Below the pieces are notes generated by a model that saw only the letters and a list, made by a program, of their open reading frames with translations, was not told where the DNA came from and made no database searches. From NCBI GenBank assembly GCA_902558375.1, contig CACEDQ010000013.1, positions 1 through 32,824 of the forward strand: a DNA stretch of 32,824 bases, written 5' to 3'. A program made the translations under genes and the position numbers. This stretch comes from an uncultured SAR86 cluster bacterium (GTDB taxonomy: Bacteria; Pseudomonadota; Gammaproteobacteria; Magnimaribacterales; D2472). Each line of letters begins with the position of its first letter. Position 1 is the stretch's first letter. Positions 18,401-25,661 of this stretch are shown here, piece by piece.

Positions 18401-19292
18401 ACGGAGAAATAGCAGTTGGATGGTTGTGTGTTTCTACTTTTATTGTTGAATTAAGCTTATCTTCAACAAAAGCATAATTATTTTTAGAATCTAAATTTAG
18501 TCTTTGAACGCTTTCACCCTCTGTAATAGCTGCATTATCTTTGTATGCTGAAATGATCCCGTTTGGAGACTGCTTACTTGTCTCCTTTATTAAATCAAAC
18601 AGGCTGTTATTCTTTGCAGCGCCGTTAACAGTCCATTTAGCGTTAAAAATCTTATGTCTACAGTGTTCTGAGTTAGCTTGGGCAAACATCATTAGCTCTG
18701 CATCTGTAGGATTTCGAGCTGCTTTTGAATAAAAATCATATAAATATTCAATTTCTTCGCCACTCATAGCAAAACCAAAGATTTTATTGGCATCTTCTAG
18801 AGTTTTTATGCCGCCTTTTAGAATATCAATAACACTTACCGATCTTTGAGGGTCAACATTTAGAAAATTTATGCATTCATCAGAATTGAGATATATCGAC
18901 TGGGTCATTCGATCAAAAAACATTGATAAATCTGTTTCATCAATATTTATTTCATCTGAAATATTGAATCCGTTAAATCTTTCAACCCTATCGACATCTT
19001 TAATGCCGACATTTCGAATAATGTCTTCGGTCTTCGACGACCATGGAGAAATAGTTCCTGATCTTGGACCAACTAAAAAAGAAAATGAATCCAAATTATC
19101 ATCTGCGTTTAAAATATTTTTTAAACTTTCTAAATCTAAATTTTTATTTTGGGAAGCAATAATATAAATTTCATTTGAACTAATATTAGATTTTCTATTA
19201 TTTGAATTATTAAATTCGAAGTTCAATTGCTCTAGTTTAGAGTCTGAAAAACTTTTCTTGCCTTGCAATATAAAAGTATTAGTCTTTGACAC
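15447..19292 (-). CDS. purL: Phosphoribosylformylglycinamidine synthase (large fused form)
   Basis: FGAM synthase, the fourth step of de novo purine synthesis, in the 1281-residue fused form typical of gamma- and betaproteobacteria. The synthetase half carries [48 protein letters not shown] and the second half HDVSDGGL. The C-terminal glutaminase domain has the nucleophile Cys1122 in LGVCNGCQM and His1246/Glu1248 in MPHPE. The start is GTG (19290-19292), giving [11 protein letters not shown], with GAGAG as a weak ribosome site just upstream. Length and motifs are complete. It is divergent from the lytic transglycosylase gene across 62 bases. Confidence 0.97.
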   Translation of the reverse strand: [1281 protein letters not shown]

Positions 19293-19310
19293 TTCTCTCA
19301 GTCTGAAATA

Positions 19311-19320
19311 TTGTATACAA
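19311..19320. promoter_or_regulatory. Short palindrome in purL / transglycosylase divergent gap
   Basis: TTGTATACAA is a perfect 10-base palindrome, 18 bases upstream of the purL GTG. It does not resemble the E. coli PurR box. It may be part of a promoter (TATACA as -10) or a binding site for an unknown regulator. Confidence 0.25.
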
Positions 19321-19354
19321 CAATTATAAAGTCTTTTATAAAAAATAATTAAAA

Positions 19355-20080
19355 ATGGGGAATATCTTTAAAGTTTTTTTTAGCATTTCAGGTTTGCTAA
19401 TCTTAAACTCGTGTGACATTTTTCTGGCTCAAGAAAAAGATGCATTCGAATGTGAATCTCACCTTGAAGAAGTCTATGCAAAAACACCTCTAAATAATTT
19501 TGAACAAACAAAATTTAAAGACCTTTTAGAAAATAGATTTCCTAAATTTAAAGAAATGTTTGAAAAAGCATCAGAAGAAACTTTAATCGATACTGATCTT
19601 TTAGCAGCTATTTCTTTTCAAGAATCTCAGTGGGATCCCAAAGCAAAATCTAACATGGGTGTAAGAGGAATGATGATGGTGACTCTTGAAACTGCTGCAA
19701 TAGTTGGAGTTGAAAAACGCCTTAATCCTGAACAAAATATCATGGGCGGAGCTAAATATTTGGCGATGCTTCAAGAAAGAAATATCTATGGAAAAACTAC
19801 CGCAGATCAATTGTCTATATCTTTAGCAAAATATAATCTAGGTCCTACAAATATCATCAACATTGCTAAAGAAATTGGTAAAGAGCCTGATCAAATTACA
19901 TGGCCAGATCTTGAAGATAAGCTTAAAAATATTAGTGGCGAAGATGTAAATTTAATTGACGTAAATGGTTATTCAAGAGGCCAACAAGCTATTGATTATG
20001 TTTACCGAGTGAAGAGCTACTACAATCTTTTAGCAGCACATTCTTGTACCAAGCCTAAAGATCAATTAACTTTCTTTTAA
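19355..20080 (+). CDS. Lipoprotein lytic transglycosylase (SLT domain, MltF-like)
   Basis: A 241-residue envelope lipoprotein with a soluble-lytic-transglycosylase domain, expected to cleave peptidoglycan glycan strands with 1,6-anhydro product. A signal peptide ends with LILNSC and Cys20 as the likely lipidation site. The SLT domain from about 65 to 200 has the catalytic Glu90 in [16 protein letters not shown], then [13 protein letters not shown] and [17 protein letters not shown], the conserved helices of MltF/Slt70. It lacks the periplasmic solute-binding domain of full MltF, so it is a minimal enzyme. No clear ribosome site precedes the ATG. The last 26 bases overlap the convergent uvrB end. 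Confidence 0.87.
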   Translation: MGNIFKVFFSISGLLILNSCDIFLAQEKDAFECESHLEEVYAKTPLNNFEQTKFKDLLENRFPKFKEMFEKASEETLIDTDLLAAISFQESQWDPKAKSNMGVRGMMMVTLETAAIVGVEKRLNPEQNIMGGAKYLAMLQERNIYGKTTADQLSISLAKYNLGPTNIINIAKEIGKEPDQITWPDLEDKLKNISGEDVNLIDVNGYSRGQQAIDYVYRVKSYYNLLAAHSCTKPKDQLTFF

Positions 20081-22064
20081 GAGATTTCATTTTATCTCTG
20101 CATTGAGCAGCTTTCTCAAATTCCATCTCTTTTGCATAGGCATACATTTGATTTTCAATCTTTTCTATTGATTCACTTAGCCCCTCTACTGAGTCTTCTT
20201 TTATCTTAAATGGCAAAGATTTTTCTATGTCTTCTTTCTTAATTTTTCCTTTGCCTTTTACAACTCTTGCACCTTCCATGATGTCTTTAACTTTTGTATT
20301 TATAGACTGAGGTGTAATTTTATTTTCGTGATTATATTTTTCTTGAATCGATCTTCTTCTGTTGGTCTCTGCAATTGCTCTTTCCATTGAGCCTGTCATT
20401 TTGTCAGCATACAAAATTGCTTTACCTCTTAAATTTCTTGCCGCCCTTCCTATGGTTTGAATCATAGTTGTTTCAGATCTTAAAAACCCTTCCTTGTCTG
20501 CATCTAAAATGGCAACCAAACTTACCTCTGGAATATCTAATCCTTCTCTTAGTAAATTAATACCAACTAAGACATCAAATTTTCCAAGTCTTAAATCACG
20601 AATAATTTCTACTCGCTCAACTGTATCGGTATCCGAATGCATGTACCTTGCTGAAATTCCATTTTCATCTAGGTAATCAGTTAGGTCTTCTGCCATTCTT
20701 TTTGTAAGAGTTGTAATTAAGACTCTTTCTTTTAACGCAACTCTTTCATTACATTCACCAATGACATCATCAATTTGAGTGGATGCAGGTCTTACCTCAA
20801 CATCAGGATCGGTTAAACCAGTCGGTCGTACGAGCAATTCAACTAGATTATCTTGATGCTCTTCTTCGTATCTGCTTGGGGTAGCTGAAACATATACCCT
20901 CTGAGGTGCTAAAAGCTCCCATTCATCGAATTTTAGAGGTCTATTATCCATGGCTGAAGGCAGCCTAAACCCATATTCTACAAGGGTTTCCTTCCTTGAG
21001 CGGTCACCTTTGTACATAGCACCTATTTGAGGCACAGAAACGTGAGATTCATCGATAAAAACTATTGCATTCTTAGGAATATAATCAAATAAACAAGGCG
21101 GTGACTCTCCTGGATTCCTTCCAGATAAGTACCTTGAATAATTCTCAACTCCCTGACAATAACCAAGCTCACGCATCATCTCAATGTCATAATTTGTTCG
21201 CTCCTCTAGTCTTTGAGCTTCAACTAATTTGTTGACTGATCGAAGATACTCTAATCGTTCTTTTAACTCCTCTTTAATGCTATCGATACAATCTAATACC
21301 GTTTCTTTTGGAGTCACATAATGTGTTTTTGGAAATATGGTAGCTCTTGGAACTTCATTAATAATTGCACCTGTAAGAGGATCAAACCAAGATAACTTTT
21401 CAATTTCATCACCAAATAATTCAATTCTTAGTGCTTCATTGTCAGAATCAGCTGGATATACATCAATAGTATCTCCCCTCACCCTAAAAGTGGCTCTTCT
21501 AAAATCAAGATCATTTCTTGTATATTGCAGAGATGAAAACCTTCTTAATAAATCTCTTTGATTAATAATATCTCCTCTATCTAAATGGACTACCATTTTT
21601 AAATAAGATTCAGGAGCGCCCAAACCATAAATCGAAGATACCGTTGCAATTACGATGGTATCTTTTCTCTCTAAAAGTGCTTTTGTTGCAGAAAGTCGCA
21701 TCTGTTCAATATGCTCATTAATAGATGCATCTTTAGCAATATATGTATCTGAGGTTGGTACATATGCTTCAGGTTGATAGTAGTCGTAGTAGGAAACAAA
21801 ATACTCAACTGAGTTTTCAGGAAAGAAATCTCTAAACTCACCATAGAGTTGTGCTGCAAGAGTTTTGTTGTGCGCCATGACAATTGCTGGTCTTTGAGTT
21901 TCCTCAATAACCTTTGCCATAGTGTAGGTTTTACCTGAACCAGTAACACCTAAAAGCGTTTGATGAAGCAAACCATCATTAAGCCCGCCAACTAAACTTT
22001 TTATAGCATCTGGCTGTGATCCAGCCGGCTCAAAATTAGATACTACCTTTAATGCTTTTGTCAT
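20055..22064 (-). CDS. uvrB: Excinuclease ABC subunit B
   Basis: UvrB (669 residues) verifies lesions and handles the UvrA-to-UvrC transfer in nucleotide excision repair. Walker A GVTGSGKT is at 39-46, the beta-hairpin region [16 protein letters not shown] around 88-103, IDESH as the helicase motif II, and [10 protein letters not shown] plus GRAARN are later helicase motifs. The C-terminal UVR domain (about 630-665, [17 protein letters not shown]) binds UvrC. The sequence is complete. No LexA box is visible between its ATG and the tRNA-Asn gene, although uvrB is SOS-controlled in E. coli. Confidence 0.97.
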   Translation of the reverse strand: MTKALKVVSNFEPAGSQPDAIKSLVGGLNDGLLHQTLLGVTGSGKTYTMAKVIEETQRPAIVMAHNKTLAAQLYGEFRDFFPENSVEYFVSYYDYYQPEAYVPTSDTYIAKDASINEHIEQMRLSATKALLERKDTIVIATVSSIYGLGAPESYLKMVVHLDRGDIINQRDLLRRFSSLQYTRNDLDFRRATFRVRGDTIDVYPADSDNEALRIELFGDEIEKLSWFDPLTGAIINEVPRATIFPKTHYVTPKETVLDCIDSIKEELKERLEYLRSVNKLVEAQRLEERTNYDIEMMRELGYCQGVENYSRYLSGRNPGESPPCLFDYIPKNAIVFIDESHVSVPQIGAMYKGDRSRKETLVEYGFRLPSAMDNRPLKFDEWELLAPQRVYVSATPSRYEEEHQDNLVELLVRPTGLTDPDVEVRPASTQIDDVIGECNERVALKERVLITTLTKRMAEDLTDYLDENGISARYMHSDTDTVERVEIIRDLRLGKFDVLVGINLLREGLDIPEVSLVAILDADKEGFLRSETTMIQTIGRAARNLRGKAILYADKMTGSMERAIAETNRRRSIQEKYNHENKITPQSINTKVKDIMEGARVVKGKGKIKKEDIEKSLPFKIKEDSVEGLSESIEKIENQMYAYAKEMEFEKAAQCRDKMKSLKRKLIDL

Positions 22065-22093
22065 TTACTTCTTTAATAAAAATTACTTATAAT
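22064..22093 (+). promoter_or_regulatory. Promoter of tRNA-Asn
   Basis: TTTACT (22064-22069) and a perfect TATAAT (22088-22093) are separated by 18 bases, and the -10 lies 12 bases upstream of the mature tRNA 5' end. The -35 touches the first base of the uvrB start on the other strand. Confidence 0.6.
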
Positions 22094-22105
22094 GCACATC
22101 CGTGT

Positions 22106-22180
22106 TCCCGAATAGCTCAGCGGTAGAGCAGTTGACTGTTAATCAATTGGTCGTTGGTTCGATCCCAACTTCGGGAGCCA
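22106..22180 (+). tRNA. tRNA-Asn (anticodon GUU)
   Basis: A 75-base tRNA with encoded CCA. UCCCGAA pairs with UUCGGGA, the D arm is GCUC-AGCGGUA-GAGC, the anticodon arm GUUGA-CUGUUAA-UCAAU gives anticodon GUU, and the T arm is GUUGG-UUCGAUC-CCAAC. Its 3' end marks the switch from housekeeping genes to accessory genes, and tRNA-Asn is a frequent integration site for mobile elements. Confidence 0.97.
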
Positions 22181-22196
22181 CTTTATCTAAATAAAG
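22181..22196. terminator. Weak hairpin just after tRNA-Asn
   Basis: CTTTAT-CTAA-ATAAAG forms a 6-bp AT-rich stem directly after the CCA end. No T-run follows on either strand, so it may be a tRNA processing or weak termination signal only. Confidence 0.25.
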
Positions 22197-22240
22197 CTTA
22201 TAACTCATCTAGTTTAAATAATTATATACAAATGTAAGAA

Positions 22241-23176
22241 TCAATGAATTCTTTTGTTTTCAATATAATCAATTGGACTTTTTATAACCCTTTGGCAATA
22301 AACTTCAAGGCTTGGAGTTTTGACATCAAGTTTGCTTAGTATAAATTTATTTAGCTTCATAGCTAAAATATTTATTAATCCCAAATAATTGTTGATTTCA
22401 AAATCTAATACCTCTGAATGACACCCGCCTTCTTCATTCTCATTAAGCAGATTTAAACAATATCTCTCATATGCCATCACGAGCTCTTTCCAATACTTAA
22501 TATAATCTGTATTTAAATTTGAGAACTCTTTTACATCTGTTTCAGTTAGATTTCCGTTAGTGATTATAGATAATTCATCTAGCATGAATTCGAATGCATT
22601 AGGATTTGATAGTGCTTGGTCTAAAGTCTCTCTTGCGTGCTTGAAATTCATCAATATTTGCTCTGAAAGTTTTTTAATTTTTTCTATATTATTAAACTCT
22701 GACTCTGAAATAAGTTTTGTTAATAGTTCGCAGCCCTTTTCAAAAAAGACATAAGATTTAATAATAAAAGCCTCCATTTCATCAGGATGAAGATAGCTCA
22801 AAAATATCTTATGAAATTCTTTTTCGATCTGTATTGTCTGTAATATATTTGTCTCAAAAGTCTCAGAATCTAGTAAAGATCGATCGTGTTTGACATCACA
22901 AAATTCAATACATGACTTCACAAATGCTCTTAAGGCATATAAAGCTGACTTATGCTCAATACTGATGTTAGATGCTGCAATATCTACACTATTAAACATA
23001 TCAAGCGACTGTTGATACTGTTTAGAAAGCTTTATAAATTCATAATTATTTATATTTTTCTTGTTAGACTCATAAAAATGATCAATATCAGATGCAATCC
23101 AGTATGAGAAATTTAATTTTGTTTGAAGTTCTAGGAACTCCCTATCATGTTTTATGTTTTTATTAAAAAATTTCAT
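22241..23176 (-). CDS. Unknown helical protein under a LexA box
   Basis: A 311-residue protein I do not recognise. It looks almost wholly alpha-helical and soluble, with long amphipathic stretches, no signal peptide, and no enzyme motif I could defend. Possible landmarks are several Cys in the first half (KSCIEFC, near 87-93) and a late SEVLDFEINNYLGLINILAMKLNKF helix. It is the island gene nearest tRNA-Asn and is read toward it. A near-consensus LexA box overlaps its predicted -10, 37-56 bases upstream of the ATG, so expression is probably induced by DNA damage. By position it could be a damage-induced effector or regulator of the island, but that is a guess. Confidence 0.75.
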   Translation of the reverse strand: MKFFNKNIKHDREFLELQTKLNFSYWIASDIDHFYESNKKNINNYEFIKLSKQYQQSLDMFNSVDIAASNISIEHKSALYALRAFVKSCIEFCDVKHDRSLLDSETFETNILQTIQIEKEFHKIFLSYLHPDEMEAFIIKSYVFFEKGCELLTKLISESEFNNIEKIKKLSEQILMNFKHARETLDQALSNPNAFEFMLDELSIITNGNLTETDVKEFSNLNTDYIKYWKELVMAYERYCLNLLNENEEGGCHSEVLDFEINNYLGLINILAMKLNKFILSKLDVKTPSLEVYCQRVIKSPIDYIENKRIH

Positions 23177-23212
23177 TATTTAACTTTCATTTTGTTGTTA
23201 TAAAAAATTGTT

Positions 23213-23232
23213 TACTGTATAAATATACAGTA
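23213..23232 (-). promoter_or_regulatory. LexA (SOS) box
   Basis: TACTGTATAAATATACAGTA differs at one position from the E. coli consensus TACTG(TA)5CAGTA and keeps CTGT-N8-ACAG exactly. The perfect arms extend one base further on each side (TTACTGTATA / TATACAGTAA around AA). On the minus strand it overlaps the predicted -10 (TATATT, 23222-23227), which sits 16 bases from TTGTTA (23244-23249). Bound LexA would therefore block the promoter of the 311-residue gene. Confidence 0.88.
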
Positions 23233-23249
23233 ATAAATGAAATTAACAA
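23222..23249 (-). promoter_or_regulatory. Predicted sigma-70 promoter of the SOS-box gene
   Basis: On the minus strand TTGTTA (23244-23249) and TATATT (23222-23227) are separated by 16 bases, with the LexA box across the -10. The transcript leader before the ATG at 23176 would be about 40 bases. Confidence 0.55.
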
Positions 23250-23254
23250 TATGC

Positions 23255-23677
23255 CTAAAATGGTATGCACTCATTCTTATCACAAATAGTATTTCTGAAT
23301 ATTCTTTGATCTCTGCTGAGAAACCATTTACAAAGAGCATAAAACTTTGAGTTTTCATTACTAGAATAACTCTTAATAATGCTAGCTCGGCTTAATACGT
23401 CATGTTCTTGATAGGCCAGTAAATCCTCTAGATCTGAAATATATCTATGAAGCATGCCTCTATTTTTTAGATCTTTTTCAAGACCTTTGAAATGTTTAAT
23501 GTCCACGCCTTTAGATAATAAAAATGGTATATGTTTCTGCCAAGCAGTTCCTTTATCGGATAGAGTCATATATCTTTTATAAAAACAATTTAATCTAGCA
23601 TTGCCACGGATGCGTGCTGACCAGCAACTACAATCATTAAAATCTGAATTAAAAGGAATCATATTTTCATTAATCAT
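23255..23677 (-). CDS. Unknown small protein, 140 residues
   Basis: I do not recognise this family. The protein is basic and Cys-rich for its size: Cys at 16, 18 and 31 (NDCSCW, RLNCFY), then CKWFL and a C-terminal CDKNEC pair, so metal binding is possible but unproven. RIRGNARLNCFYKRYMTLSDKGTAWQ might contact nucleic acid. The gene starts two bases after the stop of the 103-residue gene and belongs to the same short operon, expressed from the operator-bearing promoter at 24021-24057. Confidence 0.65.
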   Translation of the reverse strand: MINENMIPFNSDFNDCSCWSARIRGNARLNCFYKRYMTLSDKGTAWQKHIPFLLSKGVDIKHFKGLEKDLKNRGMLHRYISDLEDLLAYQEHDVLSRASIIKSYSSNENSKFYALCKWFLSRDQRIFRNTICDKNECIPF

Positions 23678-23679
23678 CT

Positions 23680-23991
23680 TTAGAATTCTTTTATACTAAT
23701 TGTTTTTTTTCTTATGGTATAAGCCTCTTTTGCTGGAATTGTTTTTTCTGGTTGTGCTTTGTAGTTAATAAGGCCCCAATTTAAATTAAAATTTTTAAGC
23801 CTTGCGTGAGCATGATTTCCCATTGCTTCTTTAAGTTTTTCCATGCACATTTCTTTATGCTTTTTTGCTTCTTTAATTACTCTATCGCATTCCATTGATT
23901 GTTTTGCATAAATTGCTAGTGACTTATCTAAATTGATAATAGATCCGTTAACATCTAAGTCTTTAGTTTTCTTTGTATTCGTAGTTTCCAT
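23680..23991 (-). CDS. Small accessory protein resembling the tail of YqaJ-type phage exonucleases
   Basis: A 103-residue protein with a helical first half (about 25-60, DRVIKEAKKHKEMCMEKLKEAMG) and a beta-rich second half ending NYKAQPEKTIPAKEAYTIRKKTISIKEF. This helix-hairpin-then-strand arrangement, with the PEK...PAK...R motif, resembles the C-terminal accessory domain that accompanies YqaJ/lambda-exonuclease-type recombinases of phages. I base this on memory of the pattern, not a search. It heads an operon directly downstream of the PD-(D/E)XK nuclease gene, separated by 87 bases holding an operator. That fits a partner role for the nuclease. Confidence 0.55.
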   Translation of the reverse strand: METTNTKKTKDLDVNGSIINLDKSLAIYAKQSMECDRVIKEAKKHKEMCMEKLKEAMGNHAHARLKNFNLNWGLINYKAQPEKTIPAKEAYTIRKKTISIKEF

Positions 23992-24020
23992 AATAAATTT
24001 AATCCCTATAGTTAATAGAA

Positions 24021-24026
24021 CTTATA
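24021..24026 (-). promoter_or_regulatory. -10 element of the 103/140-residue operon
   Basis: TATAAG on the minus strand, exactly 14 bases downstream of the last base of the inverted-repeat core at 24041-24055, and about 30 bases from the ATG at 23991. The identical hexamer at the identical spacing occurs upstream of the AAA ATPase gene. Confidence 0.5.
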
Positions 24027-24038
24027 GTGGACTAGTAG

Positions 24039-24057
24039 TACGACAAAATGCGTCGTA
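24039..24057. promoter_or_regulatory. Putative WYL-regulator operator, copy 1
   Basis: TACGAC-N7-GTCGTA, a perfect 6-bp inverted repeat with a 7-base A/T-rich centre. It overlaps where the -35 of the downstream promoter would lie, and no good -35 hexamer is present. The core CGAC-N7-GTCG recurs at 30047-30061 next to the WYL regulator gene. Confidence 0.65.
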
Positions 24058-24078
24058 TAGAAAAATTTATTTTGAAAA

Positions 24079-24897
24079 TTAAATTAGCTTATGTTCCTGC
24101 ATGCCATCAAATAGCTCGGCATATTCACATTGTTTATCGCCTTTTGGACCGAAGCCTGAATCAGCATGATTTGGACATGTATCTTGATGTAAACAATCTC
24201 TTAGCTCTAAGATTGTGTTTTCAACCCATGAATCGTCTGCTACGTATGAAATTAACTGTACATCAAACTTCATATTAGCTTTATTTAAAGTGTCATCTAA
24301 CATTCCATCTTCAAAATGTTGATCACCATTTACATAAACGAAATAACCAATATTGCTAACATTGAAACCTTTCTGTCTAAGTATCCATTGATACATATCC
24401 ATTTGCCTTTTGTAGGCTTCCTTATATACTCCATTAAGATTTATTTCTGCTAAGCCAGTAGATTCTTCGTTTCTTTTTCCTGCAGTGCTTTTGTAATCAA
24501 CCACAAAAATCTCACCTGTAGCAGGGTCATGCCATACATCATCTAAACCTCCACCAATAATTAAATTACTTGATTCATGATTGACTCTTAAACCCAATTG
24601 CAAAGATTTGGTCCATGTCTCAAACTCATCATGCTTAAAAGGAACTAAGTGTCCTAATCCATTTCTTTCCATAAAAGGATGAGGTTTTTGTATTTCTCTA
24701 TATTTATCAAAATCTTTTTTTAATAGCGTGTCAGTAGCTGTATTTAGAAGAAAACCTGGCATTCCAGGAAACTTAATACCTTTTACACGATTCATCCAAA
24801 AGCATGCTGGACAGTTCATAAAACTTTGTATTTGAGAGCGACTTACCTCATAAGGCTCTGGATGGTCTGGTTTGAATGTTCCTCTATGTCTTGGCAT
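24079..24897 (-). CDS. PD-(D/E)XK (RecB/Cas4-like) nuclease with candidate Fe-S cysteines
   Basis: A 272-residue PD-(D/E)XK superfamily nuclease. GGGLDDVW (115-122, Asp119/120), FVVDYKST (131-138, Asp134 and Lys136) and RQMDMYQW with Gln165 and Tyr169 (the QxxxY motif of RecB/Cas4/AddB nucleases) make the active site look complete. Cys29 and Cys32 (NCPACFW) near the N-terminus and Cys235, Cys241 and Cys257 near the C-terminus are placed like the 4Fe-4S ligands of Cas4 and AddB. It probably acts on DNA ends or single strands. It is the last gene of the five-gene operon, one base after the clamp-like gene, which suggests a processive nuclease or recombination role. No CRISPR array or cas1 is present. 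Confidence 0.83.
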   Translation of the reverse strand: MPRHRGTFKPDHPEPYEVSRSQIQSFMNCPACFWMNRVKGIKFPGMPGFLLNTATDTLLKKDFDKYREIQKPHPFMERNGLGHLVPFKHDEFETWTKSLQLGLRVNHESSNLIIGGGLDDVWHDPATGEIFVVDYKSTAGKRNEESTGLAEINLNGVYKEAYKRQMDMYQWILRQKGFNVSNIGYFVYVNGDQHFEDGMLDDTLNKANMKFDVQLISYVADDSWVENTILELRDCLHQDTCPNHADSGFGPKGDKQCEYAELFDGMQEHKLI

Positions 24898-24898
24898 T

Positions 24899-25660
24899 TT
24901 AATTAGATGTCCTTATATCCTGCATTTCATTGTATACATCATAAATGGAATTTGCTATCGCAGAGTCCAGAAGTTTTGTTAAGTCTTTTTTTGATTTTGC
25001 TGCTAACAGTAAATTAGTTTCAGTGCCAGTTGCCCCTGACCATAGCTCGTGCAAATTCGAGGCTGTTATCGTGTCATCTAGATATAGAGGCATTAACATG
25101 TAGCATACATTTGGAGATGTTAATAAAAGTTTGCCGTCTTTAGTCTTGTTTATAGAAATAGGTTTAGTACCACTGACTGTTTTTTGTGAATGTAAATTTA
25201 AATATTTAATTTTTTTTAATAAATTTTGATCATAAAAATTAGGGGTTACATTCTTGTTTAAAATTTTTTTTGGGGCAACTGAACCAATCGTACTTGTTCT
25301 AAAGTTTTTAGTTGAATACTTTACAACAGAGATCGTATATTGCTTTGAATTAAATCTACACTCAGGATTAGAGTATGGGCCCCTTATGTAGACTTTTTTA
25401 TTACAATTCTTTATTTTTTTTGCCTCTATCTTTAATTTACTTTTATTGAAATCTATTGATACACCATCAGCTTTATTACATTCACCTTTGGGGTCATAAA
25501 AGACTAATAACTCCCATCCATTACAAGCAATTATGTTAATTCCACCAAGAATGCTAGGTATTATATGTACACAATTTAAATAAGTTCTCCATTCCTTTGT
25601 ACCTGTAAAATGACTAGCTTTTGCAATCATCTCCCCATTAGCCTCTATATTGATATTCAT
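24899..25660 (-). CDS. DnaN (sliding-clamp)-like protein
   Basis: A 253-residue protein with distant resemblance to the bacterial beta clamp. YLNCVHIIP...GGINIIACNGWELLVFYDPKG resembles the clamp segment YLNGMLFE...LRTVATDGHRLAVCSMP, and PNVCYMLMPLYL resembles the clamp C-terminal VMPMRL. The length would cover about two of the three clamp domains, so it might be a shortened phage-type clamp that needs a higher oligomer, or simply a clamp-fold protein. It sits between the DUF4116-like gene and the nuclease gene with one-base gaps. Pairing of a clamp-like protein with a nuclease fits processive DNA degradation or repair synthesis. The assignment is tentative. Confidence 0.5.
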   Translation of the reverse strand: MNINIEANGEMIAKASHFTGTKEWRTYLNCVHIIPSILGGINIIACNGWELLVFYDPKGECNKADGVSIDFNKSKLKIEAKKIKNCNKKVYIRGPYSNPECRFNSKQYTISVVKYSTKNFRTSTIGSVAPKKILNKNVTPNFYDQNLLKKIKYLNLHSQKTVSGTKPISINKTKDGKLLLTSPNVCYMLMPLYLDDTITASNLHELWSGATGTETNLLLAAKSKKDLTKLLDSAIANSIYDVYNEMQDIRTSN

Positions 25661-25661
25661 G

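Noticed and set aside
18184-18477. Plus-strand open frames inside purL, alaS and lysC
   Set aside because: These are antisense shadows of genes with complete, well-conserved protein motifs; no independent start signals were seen.
22065-22105. LexA box upstream of uvrB
   Set aside because: No CTGT-N8-ACAG pattern occurs between the uvrB start and tRNA-Asn; only promoter elements of the tRNA are visible.
22150-22200. Attachment-site direct repeat of the tRNA-Asn 3' end
   Set aside because: No second copy was seen in the window; the partner site, if any, would lie beyond the right edge.
24048-24278. 76-codon plus-strand frame beginning at the operator
   Set aside because: It is antisense to the nuclease C-terminus, including the Cys-rich tail, and has no ribosome site.
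24079-24897. Nuclease as a Cas4 of a CRISPR-Cas system
   Set aside because: No direct-repeat array, cas1, cas2 or effector gene is present in the window; the nuclease belongs to a wider PD-(D/E)XK group.
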